64,000 nucleotides of DNA, taken from NCBI GenBank assembly GCA_002245135.1, contig NGBS01000603.1, positions 62,001-126,000 of the forward strand. The letters are read 5' to 3'. The DNA comes from Proteromonas lacertae (taxonomy: Eukaryota > Sar > Bigyra > Opalinata > Proteromonadidae). The translations under genes and the position numbers were made by a program. The notes below the pieces were generated by a model, which searched no databases, was not told where the DNA came from, and worked only from the letters and a program-made list of their open reading frames with translations. How positions within the stretch are numbered: position 1 is the stretch's first letter; every line of letters begins with the position of its first letter. Below are positions 26,073-38,600 of this stretch, piece by piece.

Positions 26073-27271
26073 TTAGTAAGTATTAGAAGACACAGTGGGA
26101 GAATGATTTGGTTTTGGTTTGACCTCAATATACCTTTTATTAGGAGATGTTAATGGACTAAACAAATTTGAATTAGACATGCCAAACTCATCTAAAGTAG
26201 ATTTTGCTCTTGAACTAACTCTACTTCTATTAATCTCCAGTTCTTCATTGTCTGTTACAGATAATCTCAAATTTGATTTCCTTATAGAGTCGTTGGGAGG
26301 TCTAGTTAGTGTAACTGATCCTTCTTCACATTTAATTTTCATCAATGCAGGATTGAGAGATTTCAAACGTTTTGAACTCTTTTTATCTAATGCATTGTTA
26401 TTACTTTCTTTGATAGTCAACGCTAACATAGAACATTTGGCAACTTTTAGTATTTTTTCAACATCATATATACTATTTCCACTAAAATCATATGCATAAG
26501 GTGATTCTCTGCCAAAATATTTTATCTTAAAATTTTCAAAACAACTACCTACTGGAGGATAAGCACCATTGTGAGCTAATTGATAAGATTTAATAGTATC
26601 AAAATTATTTATTCTAAATATGATATTTTCATATCTAGTATGACCCAGTATATTGTACCTCATTGCTTCTAGCATATTTTGCAGTTCGTAGTATAGATTG
26701 TTTTTTGCAACAATTGAGTAAAATTCGTCGCTATTTACATATCTATAATATTATAATGTCAAAATATACAAAGAGTCAGTCTTGAAATACATATCGCAAT
26801 CTTCTGCAGCATTTGGTTTATGAATTAAATTCAAAATCTCGAGAAATAACTCCAAATCAATATAATTCTCATTTGGAATGCCATTTAACATTATACATAC
26901 TATACAAATAAACATAAATTTGTAAATATATATACATTTAATCACATATTTCAAAGGAACACAAGAAAAAAATATAACGGATTGAAAAAAATCATCCCAA
27001 GTAATTTCATCTTTTTTAGCCACTTTGCTATTATTAATTGCATCTAATTATTACATATAAGTGATAATCTAGAAATACGAAAGCAGGAAAAAAGTTTTTC
27101 TAGTAAGACAGAGTCTTTCATGTTCAATCCTCTTAAAATTAATGATCTATCAACTTGATCAGCCCTAGTAGACTTGATAAAGAAATAAATTTATACCTAA
27201 CCAGCATCACCTTGTAAAAATCTAGTAACTTGCGCACATCTCCATTGGACACTATATTTTTTATTAAATTG
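26073..27271 (-). CDS. Unrecognised helical protein, possibly EF-hand-like
   Basis: At least five exons join in frame: NLIKNIVSNGDVRKLLDFYK, then TRADQVDRSLILRGLNMKDS, then LEKLFSCFHAINNSKVAKKDE, then ITWDDFFQSVIF, CIMLNGIPNENYIDLELFL, and a long last exon from LYVNSDEFYSIVA to the stop at 26073. The alternation of helices with a short polar loop and an acidic-hydrophobic DDFF or LELFL segment resembles calmodulin/calcineurin-B style repeats, but canonical DxDxDG loops are absent, so any EF-hands are degenerate. The C-terminal 90 residues are Ser/Lys-rich and disordered-looking. The 5' end is not resolved; the first exon lies upstream of 27271. I do not assign a function. Confidence 0.5.
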
Positions 27272-27745
27272 CTAAAATATACAACAACAATAATTTGCCA
27301 AAATGAGAGAAATCTCGTTTAAAAGCGATTCTGTATTATTAGACTATTATAAATTCATCAGAAAAAAAGTTAGATATACCATATTACTCAACCATCAATG
27401 ATGATTTAATAAATGAAATAAAATTCGTTTTAATAAGTTTGACAGACGCTTGACACAAAAATGATTTTTAATTGGATTGTGAAAGAGTTAAATACACCCC
27501 CAAAATTACAACATTTTCAGAAGATTCTATGAAATACTAAGTATTTTGTGAATTGCCGTTTGTGTTTTGATGTGATGATCCGGTTATTTAAAGTAAAACA
27601 ATTGTTTGATTTAATTTGTAATGAATTATTTATACATAAGGATGTTGTAAATAGATTTTGTCTAGAATAAAAGAATGAAATAGAAAATTCTCGATTATTC
27701 TGGAACAAACCTTCTTGAACTTATTTTTTTGACTTTTTATTCTAA
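27272..27745. other. Divergent intergenic space with unresolved first exon of the minus-strand gene
   Basis: About 470 bp without a supported gene. It should hold the first exon(s) of the unrecognised minus-strand gene and both promoters. Short ORFs here have no family likeness. Confidence 0.4.
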
Positions 27746-28876
27746 ATGCAAGAACAAACTCTATCACAAGAAGAACAACAATCAATTAATACTATGAACA
27801 GAATACAAAAGGACTATGAAAGAGAATTAGATAAATATAATCGTTTTAGCGAAAGATATAAAAGAGAGTCATGTAAATATTCATTTTATGTATGGAAATC
27901 ACGTATTAACAAGGAATTTAAACCAGACAAAGAGCAAAAGCTGGCAATATCAAACTATGCTTATCAAATTGGAATGGTTGGTGAAAATATGAATAACTTA
28001 ATACTAAAATTAGATAATATAGATACATATGGAAATGAAAACATCCGACAGACTAGAAAAGAACTGATAAAGACAATCCAAAAATCAATAGATACAAACG
28101 ATAAGCTATACAAACAAGCCAAAAGATTAAACCAACTTTACATAGATCATTTCTTTCCTCCTGAAGTTGATAATAGCAAAATGGAAGAAGAAAGGAATAA
28201 AAATGAAAATGAAAAATCACCATCAACTGAATCTGAATCTGAATCTGAAGAAGAAATAAAAGAAGAAGTAGAAGAAAATAATGAAAATAAATATCAAAAT
28301 ATACCAGATGCTCCTTCACTTAATTCATCTTTAGAAATGGAACAAGAAGATAATAACAACAAAAAATCAAGAAGAAGAAAACACCATCATAATAGACAAA
28401 GTGAAAAACAACAAGAACAACAACAATATAATGAACCATTACTTCCTCAATTTGTAGAAAGTTCTCGACATATTAATAGAAAATGGACACCACGTTATAA
28501 ATTAAATCGTTATGGAAGAGATTTAGCATTGAGAGTTGAATTACCATATGTGAAGGAAGAGAATATAGAAATATCACTAGATCCAGATAATGATACCATA
28601 AATATAAGTGGAATGAGAAATTTAGAGAATATGTACAGTAGATTTAATTCAATGAAAGATTTTAATACTCCAAATTATGATTATTTTGAATTAGAAGTTC
28701 CAATTGAATTGAATAAGATTGATACAGAGAATATTCGTTATGAATTTGAGGATTTTATACTGACAGTTATTTTTCCATCCAAAAGAATAATCTATAATAA
28801 TAGAAATGATAATAGGTATATCAACAGCTGGTTTAATAATGATTATTATCCTCGTAATCCATTTTTCGCATTTTAA
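27746..28876 (+). CDS. BAG domain plus alpha-crystallin (small heat-shock) domain protein
   Basis: Single exon, 376 residues. Residues about 65-135 match a BAG domain, the Hsp70 nucleotide-exchange module: LILKLDNIDTYGNENIRQTR then KELIKTIQKSIDTNDKL follows the LLKLDxIxxxGDxxxRxxRKxLVxxIQxxLDxxD pattern. Residues about 145-235 are acidic and Gln/Asn-rich linker. Residues about 248-355 are an alpha-crystallin domain: YGRDLALRVELPYVKEEN, ISLDPDNDTINISGM and FELEVPIELNKIDTENIRYE. This suggests a cytosolic co-chaperone holding aggregating clients and handing them to Hsp70. The ATG at 27746 is the first in frame. No introns, unlike most neighbours. Confidence 0.78.
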   Translation: MQEQTLSQEEQQSINTMNRIQKDYERELDKYNRFSERYKRESCKYSFYVWKSRINKEFKPDKEQKLAISNYAYQIGMVGENMNNLILKLDNIDTYGNENIRQTRKELIKTIQKSIDTNDKLYKQAKRLNQLYIDHFFPPEVDNSKMEEERNKNENEKSPSTESESESEEEIKEEVEENNENKYQNIPDAPSLNSSLEMEQEDNNNKKSRRRKHHHNRQSEKQQEQQQYNEPLLPQFVESSRHINRKWTPRYKLNRYGRDLALRVELPYVKEENIEISLDPDNDTINISGMRNLENMYSRFNSMKDFNTPNYDYFELEVPIELNKIDTENIRYEFEDFILTVIFPSKRIIYNNRNDNRYINSWFNNDYYPRNPFFAF

Positions 28877-29136
28877 TTACATTAATTTTATTATTTAATA
28901 CAATTTTTTTGTTGTTTTGTTGTTTCAAAAACAAAGCATTCTGTAAATATATTTGAATTGTTAAAGAGTATAGCGAAATAATAAAAAAATATAAAATATT
29001 TTGGTTTAACAATTAGTTGTCTCACCTTCATATAGACTTGCGATGCTTGATATGGATTTATGAAGAAATACAAATGTAATGTGGGTAATTTACTTTTGGT
29101 CATAATTACACGTCATAAAAGATTTCATTGTTATAA

Positions 29137-31931
29137 ATGAGTAATACTACCCAGGAGCCACTGTTGAGTGCAGAGGAAGGTAAAGCCAATGGAACTGAGG
29201 AAGGAGTGGTGATCGGACCTAGAGAAAGCATAGACTTAGCTGCTGAAGCATTCAAAAGGGATAGTACAAACGATTTGAACATTTTCAATGGAGTTATTGT
29301 CCCTTGTCTATTGAATATTCTTGGTGTAGTGTTGTTTTTGAGACTTGCATGGGCAATTGGTCAAGCAGGATGGTTACTTGTATTAGTGTATATATATTAC
29401 AATTATTTAACATGAAATAATAATAATAAATAGGATGTTAGCATTAGGAGAATCGTTAGCATTGTTAACTGTATTATCTGTAAGTGCTATTGTAACAAAT
29501 GGTCATATGAAAGGAGGAGGTTCTTATTATATGATTAGTCGTTTATTAGGACCAGAATTTGGAGGTGCTATAGGTGTTTTGTTCTATTTTGCATATGCAA
29601 TTGGTTGTAGTTTCTATACATCAGGTTTTGCTACATTAATATACAACTCCTTTTTCACTAATTATAATCAATACAGTACAACTGTAATAATTGGATTATG
29701 TGCACTAGTATTTTTATTTTCAGTCGCTATGATTGGTGCTACAGCTTATACAAAAGTTAATGTGATATTATTCTTAATACAAATAACATCTATATGGTGT
29801 GCAATTACTGCAATGTGGTTTAGAAGTCCTCATGAGCTAGATAATGGTGGTTATTATAGTGGGATGAAATGGGATACATTTATGAACAACAGTAAAGCAG
29901 AGTATATATAGATTATTATTTTTTATTATTTTATAGTTATACAATATCAGAAGAATGTGGAAATAGTTTATGCGATTTTAAAACCATCTTTGGTGTTATA
30001 TTCCCTGCAGTTATTGGTATAATGGAAGGCGCAAATTTAAGTGGAGATTTAAAAGATCCAAGAGCAACAGTAGGCAAAGGTACATTGATAGCTGTGTTGA
30101 GTGCTATTGCTCATTATGTTATATTAATATTGACATTCAGTGCAACAATGGATAGAGAAGCTTTAAGAGATAATCCCAATGCTTTTCAAGATATTATTTA
30201 TAATAAATATATATCTATAATTGGTGCATCTACTTCATCATTATCTGCAGCTTTAGCTACATTGTTTGGTAGTAGCCGTATATTACAAGCATTATGTAGA
30301 GATAATTTATTCCCAATAATTAAATCAATTGGCAAAGGATATGGTTCACAAGATGAACCACGAAGAGCTGTTGTTTGTTCATTTGTCGTAGGAGTTATCT
30401 GTATTTTAGTTGGATCATTTGATGTATTAGCTCAAGTTATTACTGGATTCTTTTGTTTAGGTTATAGTTTGATTAATTTATCTTGTTTCTTGATGAGAAT
30501 TAGTGGTACTCCCAACTTCAGACCTACATTTAGATGTTATGGTTGGCCATTATCTTTAGCTGGTGCTATTTTAGGTATTGCATTAATGTTTTCATTAAAT
30601 GTATGGTACGCTTTATTAGCAACTGGAATATGGATTGTTTTGTTCATTTATTTGATTTATACAGCACCAGAATCCCCTTGGGGTGATATTGGTCAAGCCT
30701 TAATCTTCCATCAAGTTAGAAAGTATTTGTTACGTCTAGACACTAAAGAAAATCATCCAAAGTTCTGGAGACCATCGATTTTATTATTAGCTGATGATGC
30801 ATCTCCTCCATTACTCTCATTCTGTAATGTAGTTAAGAAAGGAGGATTATATGTAGTAGGTAATGTAATAGTAGGTGATTTTAATGATAATGTCCAATTA
30901 TCTAAAGATTTGAAAGATGCTTGGAATCAATATATTACTAAAACTCATTTGAAAGCATTCCCAACTATTGTAATTGCTAATGATGCAAGAGATGGTTATA
31001 GAGAGTTGATAATGTGTGGTGGATTAGGAGCTTTAAATCCAAATACTATTATTATACCATTCTATGAAGATCCGTATATTATATTTATATTTATATATAA
31101 ATAGAAGAAAATTACAAAGAAATCCAACCACTGGCTATTATTCTGATTTAGTTCAAATGTTATCAACAGAAAGTCAATCTAAATTAGCAGCAGTATATAA
31201 TTATATATATATATATATTATAATATAATAATAATAATTATTATTATTAGAGAAATACCTTTGGTTCATCAGACAAATTCGTAGGAATATTAAGAGATTC
31301 ATTGAAATTAGATAAACACTTATTAATCACTCGTCACTTTGACAGTGATATAATGTGGAATTTCTTTGGTTCAAGAAAACAAGCTGATAATGGATTAAGT
31401 GACTTTGGAGCTTCACCAGTCAACAAGACTTTAGATGTTTATATCTTCGGTAAATGGAATTGGGAAGTATTTAATGGCAGTTTATCATTAATGATTCAAT
31501 TAGCCCATATTACTCACAGTAACTCCAAATATGCTTCAACTAGTTTCAGATTAATTGAAATTGTAGGTCAAGAAGAAGTACATGGTAAAGAAGAAGAGAA
31601 TTTGAAATTGTTAATTAAAGAGACTAGAATTAGAGCTACTCCAAAGTTGGTTATTGCTACACCTGACCAAATTACAAGAGCATCTGATAATCAAGATAAA
31701 ACTAAAGTTGCTGATTTGAATAAAACTGAGTTGAATAAGTTATATAACAATATTATTATGAACCAGTCAACTAACAGTGTATTGGTATTTGTGAAGATTG
31801 ATCCTCCAAATGATGATGCTGATGAATATGAGAAGTATTATAAAGATTTAGAAATACTTGGTAATAATCTTCCACCATTGTGTATGGTAACAACTGAATC
31901 AACACAAGCAGTTATTACAAGAGAGATTTAA
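29137..31931 (+). CDS. SLC12-family cation-chloride cotransporter
   Basis: About 875 residues, with four introns that all join in frame (near 29390, 29895, 31076 and 31195). The N-terminal transmembrane core carries the APC/SLC12 signature NIFNGVIVPCLLNILGVVLFLR with RLAWAIGQAGW, then GGGSYYMISRLLGPEFGGAIG and EGANLSGDLKDPRATVGKGT, all hallmarks of cation-chloride cotransporters. The C-terminal half is the cytosolic domain (KFWRPSILLLADD, LDVYIFGKWNWEVFNGS). It moves Cl with K and/or Na across the plasma or vacuolar membrane and helps set cell volume. I cannot tell KCC from NKCC or SLC12A9-like by eye. The gene has no frame break. Confidence 0.88.
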
Positions 31932-32047
31932 ACAACATTAATCTCTGACAAATGCTTTTGTTGATTTTATTTTGTTTTTTTGTTTTTGTTTACATAAAAA
32001 ATATATTCGTTTCTTTTTTCATTTTATTTTTTTTTAATTTAAAAAAT

Positions 32048-33113
32048 ATGGAAGAACTGGAAGTTCAAATGAAAACGTATATAAATTTTGTTGATATAGT
32101 CATAGATATGAAACCCAATTATCACAAATGGAAGAGAATAAAGAACAATATGGTGATCAGTTCGAAACTTATAAGACAACACTCACTAAATGTATTCTTT
32201 TAACAAAAGCCTCAGTATATTTCTCATATTTTTAACTAGTAATGTAGTTGGATGCTGTAAAAGCAGATGATGAAGAACTTGCTTCCAAAGGAGAAAATAC
32301 AAACGAAACTCCATTAGATGAAAATGGTAAACCATGTATAATCATTATATTTATTAGTATATGTAAATAGTACCACAATATGCTGTAGGAACAAAAGTAT
32401 TAGCTCTATATCTCATAGATGGTGAAAAATATCCAGCTGTAATCGATCGTATAGTAGATGCAGGTAGAAAATACCTAATAACATTCACAGGTTATGGAAA
32501 TCATGTTGTTGTATTGAATAGTCACATTAGTGATATTAATAAAGGTTCCAAAGAAGCTCAAGTAGAAGCAAGTGATATAAAAGTGGGAAATAAAGTCAGA
32601 GCTATGTATCCTTATGATGGCAAGTTTTATGATGCAATTATTAAGGCAATCGAAGGAGATTCTGTAACAATTAACTTTTTAGTGTATAGCGAAACTCTTA
32701 CAGTAAAAATAGAAGATCTTAGAAAGAAGAAAAACATACTACAAGCTGATAAAAATGGTGAAATTGCTATTCCTGATTCATTGAGAATTCTACCAACAGA
32801 TGATCAAAGAACAAAAGATCGTAAGAAGAAGACACTTAAATCGATAAAATATAAAAACCATAAAGCTCAATTAGAGAAAATTGAAGCAGATAAACAAAAG
32901 GAATGGACAAGCTTTCAGAAGAAGATATCTAAGAAGAAGACGTATGGTTTTCTTACTAGTGTTGCTATGAAACAGAAAAGTGCATTTGCTACACCTGAAT
33001 CTGATTTTGGTCTTGTTGGTAAGGTTGGAGTGTCTGGATCTGGTAAGAAAATGACAGAACCTCCAAAGATGCAGAAAATATCAAAGACTGAGAAGAGAGA
33101 TTTGATTTTGTAA
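32048..33113 (+). CDS. SMNDC1: Tudor-domain splicing factor SPF30/SMNDC1
   Basis: Splicing factor that binds symmetric dimethyl-arginine and helps tri-snRNP assembly. Exon 1 is MEELEVQMKT and further exons give a coiled N-terminus, then Tudor-like sheets: VGTKVLALYLIDGEKYPAVI and VGNKVRAMYPYDGKFYDAII. The C-terminus has the SPF30 signature: IPDSLRILPTDDQRTKDRKK, LKSIKYKNHKAQLEK and KVGVSGSGKKMTE. Human SMNDC1 has one Tudor domain; here two Tudor-like segments follow each other, which may be a duplication. Introns near 32080 and 32338 join cleanly; the intron around 32201-32273 needs an AAG acceptor to stay in frame. Confidence 0.82.
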
Positions 33114-33262
33114 TTTAGATTTATTATTTTTGTTGATTTTTTGTTGTTAAAATATAAGAATATGCTTAAAGAACATTTTTATAAAATACAACATCATTTT
33201 TTTCAAAAAAACAATATGAATAAGCAAGATTTCTATTATTGAAACGGCTAGTTGTGATTTTA

Positions 33263-33720
33263 ATGTCTGAAGCAAAGAAACTAGAAGCAAAATTATACCT
33301 TGGTATTGATATATGCAATTTTATATAATAGGAGAAGTAAAAGAAAGAGACTGGATAGAACCAGATCCTGATTTTGGAGAACTAACTACTGTATGGCCTT
33401 ATAGTTATTATTGTAACTAGATAACATTTGTTGATACTTCTAAAAAAGTTATAAGCACTTCAGAGGTATTATTTATTCTATTATTTATTATAGTTTCCTG
33501 TAGGCCATACTGTTGATCATTTAAAACTATTTATTGAAGAAACGACAGAAAATCCATCCGAAATAGTAGTATTTATACATTTTTTATAAATGTCCATAAA
33601 TAGGTGCTGACATTCAATGGAAAAGAAATGCTAGGCCCATTATCCATATCAGATTATCCGCAATTAACAAATCCATCAGCCTCTCATGATATTACAGTGT
33701 CTTATAAGAAGGGCAAATAA
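33263..33720 (+). CDS. Small ubiquitin-like-fold protein
   Basis: Five exons joined by 28 to 38 nt introns give about 107 residues. MSEAKKLEAKLYLGEVKERD leads into ITFVDTSKKVISTSEFPVG, HTVDHLKLFIEETTENPSE, IVLTFNGKEMLGPLSISDYP and a final strand DITVSYKKGK. The beta-beta-alpha-beta order and the LTFNGKEM strand look like a ubiquitin-like domain. No C-terminal diglycine is present, so it is unlikely to be conjugated. No specific family recognised. Confidence 0.6.
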
Positions 33721-33816
33721 ATTAACATATGTATTATTTTTTATAATTTGTGTGTGTGTTTCATACCCAATATAACGAAAAATATATATATATAAAGAAA
33801 ATGAAAAACACATTTT

Positions 33817-35540
33817 TTAATTCTTTTGAACAATAATAGTAGGAGTGGTAATAGTTTCACTATCTCCATCTTTTACGAATGATACTCTCAATCTTAACTT
33901 AAACGGCTGATCAGCATCAAATTTAGTCATTTTCACATGATGTTCTATACTTTTCACAGCTTGAGGTAATAAACTATCTTCCAGAGGATCAGTTATACAC
34001 TGACAATACTTTGCTGAATTAATTTGAACAGCAAAATCATTATAAATATAAGAAGTATAATTGGTATATTGAACTAAAATATCAACATTGTTATTCCCAT
34101 TACTATATTAAATAAATAAAATATAATTATATATATTATACAAATTAGCAGTGAATCTGATAGTAATCAAATCATCTTTGTACACTTCTTCAGATGCATT
34201 TTCAGCTTCAGCTTCTGTTCTTTTCTTCAAACATTTTGCACAAAGTGTCTTACTCTTTGAATTCTCAAAACCACAGGAACATACCCAATTCTTATTTCTA
34301 TTCACCATCATTTTCTTCTTTAATTTGTCTTCCTCTTCTGCTTCACTTTCTGATGTGGATGAATTACCATTTCCTTCAATGAATGGAGGCATTTCAACAC
34401 TATAATAAAAATAAAAATATATAATTATACATTGTTGCACCAGCTGGAACATTACTTCTTTTATTCCTTTCTAGTTCCATTGATAAACCATCACTTCGTA
34501 ATAATGATCGACTATGTCTTGCAGTTCTCTAAAAATATATTAATATAATTTATATATATATACTTTTGTGTTTTTACAACATACTACAAAAAAGCAACCA
34601 ATCATCACCAACATCGCTAATAAGAATCCCCATGTATCACTTAGACTATATTCTGTAGATGGAGTATCTGGTACAGGAATTGTACAATTTTCTCCTTTAT
34701 ATTTACTAATGCATTTACATGTACCATCACTGTTACATGTTCCTTGATTTGAACAAGTTACATTTGCTAAACAATAACGATTACAGTTTTTATTATAATA
34801 GTTTTCATTACATTGACATCTACCATCATCTAGACATTGACCATTGCTACTACAATTTAAATCAGGATGACAATATATATTACATAAAGGACCAGTCCAT
34901 CTATAAAAATATAAATATATATATATACCTATCATTACATGAACATGTTGAATTGGATGTACACTGTCCATGACCATTACATATACTATCATCACACTTT
35001 ATACAACTACCATCCTTATCTTTAGTATAACCCGAATTACAAACACAATTGCCATGATTACATATTCCATTATCATTGTTACAATAATGATAGATATTAC
35101 TATCTTTATCGAGGGATGAACCTGGACAAGTTATATTGCAATTATCACCAGTCCATCTAATATTAATAAAATATTTTAAAATAATTATTATAAATACTCA
35201 TTATCACAACTACATTTCCCTTCTACATTACAATCACCATGATCATAACATGTTTCTTTTGCATCACAATATATATTACAATTTGGTAGAATATAATAAG
35301 GAGGCTTACAATAACAAGAATTATCTGTCTCATTTCTAGTTGACTTACCAGGGCATGGTACTAAAGTAGTAGCCTGTACAGTAGTAGTTTCTTCAGATGT
35401 AAAATTTGTTTGCAACTCTAGAAGAAAGTGAATTATATATGACTAACACTATATATACCAGCATCCTCATCACATGATGCGAATGAGAAAATATATAAAC
35501 AGAAGAATGTAAAAAGTGTTAAACTGCGCTTATACAACAT
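33817..35540 (-). CDS. EGF-repeat transmembrane protein with RanBP2 zinc finger and adaptin-ear-like cytoplasmic tail
   Basis: Type I membrane protein rebuilt across six introns, all in frame. A signal peptide (MLYKRSLTLFTFFCLYIFSF) is followed by a Thr/Ser-rich stretch and about five EGF-like units (for example CYDHGDCNVEGKCSC, CNGHGQCTSNSTCSC and CSSNGQCLDDGRCQC). One membrane span follows (WGFLLAMLVMIGCFFVVCC). The cytoplasmic tail has a basic region RTARHSRSLLRSDG, an acidic Ser stretch, a RanBP2-type zinc finger (WVCSCGFENSKSKTLCAKC) and a C-terminal beta-sandwich resembling the gamma-adaptin/GGA ear: VYKDDLITIRFTANFNG, VQYTNYTSYIYNDFAVQI and KLRLRVSFVKDG. It could be a receptor coupling cell-surface cargo to endocytic accessory proteins (inference). 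The start at 35540 gives a good signal peptide. Confidence 0.75.
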
Positions 35541-35653
35541 TTTTCTATTTTTGTTACTCAAACCTGTGATTTGATTCATTTAATGAAAATATAGTCGTTA
35601 TGAATAATAAAAACACAATATAAACTCATCAAATGGTTATAATACATAATTAA

Positions 35654-38600
35654 TTATTCAACATTTAAAAACACTTTTAATATTTCTTTCTTTTCTTCTT
35701 CTGAAATTCCATTCAGCTCTATTCTTCCAATTAAATCAAATGTGTCTAAAAATGATTTTAACTCTGATCTATCTATATTTTCCTTTACTGTTATTGATAA
35801 TCTATCCAATTTGTAAAATATTTCATGATTCTCTCTCATTAATTTCAATTCATTTTCATTTAATTCATTTCCTACTATATTAATACCTCTTGATAACTTA
35901 CAATCTATTAATCTTTCTAATAACATTATAAAACCTTTTTCACTCATTACAACTTCTATTCAAATCACATAATTATAATATAATAAAAATACTTGATAGA
36001 TTTAATGACAGTGGATTATAATGTCTATCTTTTTCAACAAATATATCCAAATATTTACAGATTATTTCTATACCTTCATCTCGAATTTCATTATTGAATA
36101 TTATAATATCTTCAGCATCTTTTGGTAAAGAATCTACTAACTCTTTTAATCCTTTTGAACTGATTTTATTTTTGGATAAATCAATTTCTTTAAAATCAAT
36201 CTGTTTAATTAATGATATGTGAGAATCATTAATATTCATATCTATTATTGATTAAATTTTAAAATTCTATACTTGAAAAATCATATTCCCTATAATCTAT
36301 CCTTTTCTTGTTTATACAATAATTCAAATAATACTCCAATTCTTCGTTTTTCCATGATGAACATTTTATTTTTATAAATGGATATTCTCCTTTTTCTAAT
36401 GATTTTGAACAAATTGTTTCTAATCCATTCATTCTGACATTATTTCCACTTAGATCTATTCTGTCACATTCTCTATTCGATTTTATATTATCTGCTAATA
36501 ATATTACACTTTCATCATCAATTGAGATATTACTCAAATTCATATTGTAAGGATATTCTATTAATATTTCTATATTATCTACAAACAATTTAAAACCATC
36601 ATTACCAATTGGATTATCTATTGATGAAATACAACAAACATTAATATAAAACATACTATGAATAATCAGTGTTTTAATATATAAATTTTCTTTCATAAGC
36701 TCTAGCAAATATTTTACTCCATTTGAATCAATATTATTATTACTTATATCAAGTATACTTACCCTTTTATCATACATTAAACCTTTTATTAAATACTTTA
36801 ATCCAACTGAAGATAATACCATTTCTATTTCATATTAAATATTAATAATTATACTTGAACAGTCAATTTTGCCACAATAGGGTAGTAAATAAGGCAAAGA
36901 ATGAAATAGCATTTTAATTCCTTCATCTCCTATCTCATTTCCACATAATTCAAGATGTTTAAGATTTGGAAATGATGATAGATTGTTAATCAGTAATTCA
37001 ACACTTTTAGATGTTAGTTTATTATCTAAAGTAATAGAAATAAATCAAACTATACTACATAAATTCAGCTCTTCTATTTCTCTCATCTCATTTGATCTTA
37101 AAGAAACAAACGATCTGAAAAGATCATCATCAATATCTGAATTACTCAGACTTAAACATTTATTATTTTTGATTATTTCTGGAACATCTCTATCAATCAG
37201 TAATTCAATACTCCCATTTAAATCAAATAATACTTTTGAAATAGGAAATTTGGAGAATAAAGCTTTTAATCCTTTTGAATGAATATTCCCGTTGAATTTA
37301 ATATCTATTTTGTTAATATTTGGATATTTATATAATTCTTCTGATAATAATATCATTGATTCATCATTCAAATTCATAAATTGAAGATCCAATTCATTAT
37401 CTTTGTTGATTAATAAATGTAGATATGGAAGTAAAAATTTGAATCCTTTTGGACCAATAGGATTAGCTATTCCAATATTAAAAAAAATATATCAAATACT
37501 TGCAACATCAATGTATTTTAATCTCATAAATGGAATTGATTTAACAAATGATTCAATGAAAATATAAGTAAATTTACAAAACAAAAACCCTAATTCTTGA
37601 AGACTTGACATATTACAAATATATAATGCAAATAATGGTTGATATTTGAATAAAACATTAACATTATCTACACAAAAAATAATGACCATGAATATACAGA
37701 AACTTAATTTTGTAGGATTGATTAACTTCAATATTCTAAAGAAATAATCCATTCCTTCTTCACATACACATATCACTGTAGAATTAATAACAATTCTTTC
37801 TTCAGCTAATCTATTGTAAATTCCAAATATCATTTTATCTAAATAACATTCTGATTTTTGTGTTTTGCATTTATGTTTAATCTGAAATTTCAGTCTATCA
37901 TTAATTGACTTATCTTTTTTGTATAATTCCTTCATTAATAGAATTGATAATATTCTCTCATTTGGATTATTATTGTAAAATTCTATCAATTCATCTAGAT
38001 GTGAATGCCACTTACAACTATGAAGAGTGTATTGCTGTGGATATAAAATTTCAAGAGTCATTATATCATTATTTGATAATATCTCTTTTCTTTCTTTCAT
38101 CATCATTAGATTATCATATTTATCTTTATATACTTTACACATTTTTATCATTTCCTTATTCAACTCTTTTAAACTCATTCTATCTTCATTCTTTAATTTC
38201 AACATTCTTTTTATCATTTCTTTCATTGAAATATTACATTCTACATCTAAATTATATTTACATCTCATGACATTATTAACTGTTCTTTTGATATTATTAT
38301 CTTCATTAAATGGTAATTTCTTACAAATCATTTCATATAATATACAGCCAATTGACCAAATCACACTTCTTTCATTACATTCATATCCATTCAACTCTTC
38401 TGGACTTTTAAAACAAAGATCATATATTTTCACATCTTCTTCTTTTCTCAACAAATCCAAGAACAAATCGCATATCTTTATATTATTATCTCCTTCAATT
38501 ATTACATTATTATTCTTTAAATTATTTATTACTATATAATATTCACTCAATACTATAACAACATCACATATTGAACTAATCACTCTACAAATATCACTGT

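Noticed and set aside
26073-27271. Calling the unknown protein a calcium-binding EF-hand protein
   Set aside because: No canonical calcium-binding loop is visible; the helical pattern alone is not en‌ough.
31952-32203. ORF starting MLLLILFCFF between the SLC12 and SPF30 genes
   Set aside because: Its hydrophobic start is the T-rich 3' flank of the SLC12 gene, and its second half is the unspliced first exon and intron of SPF30.
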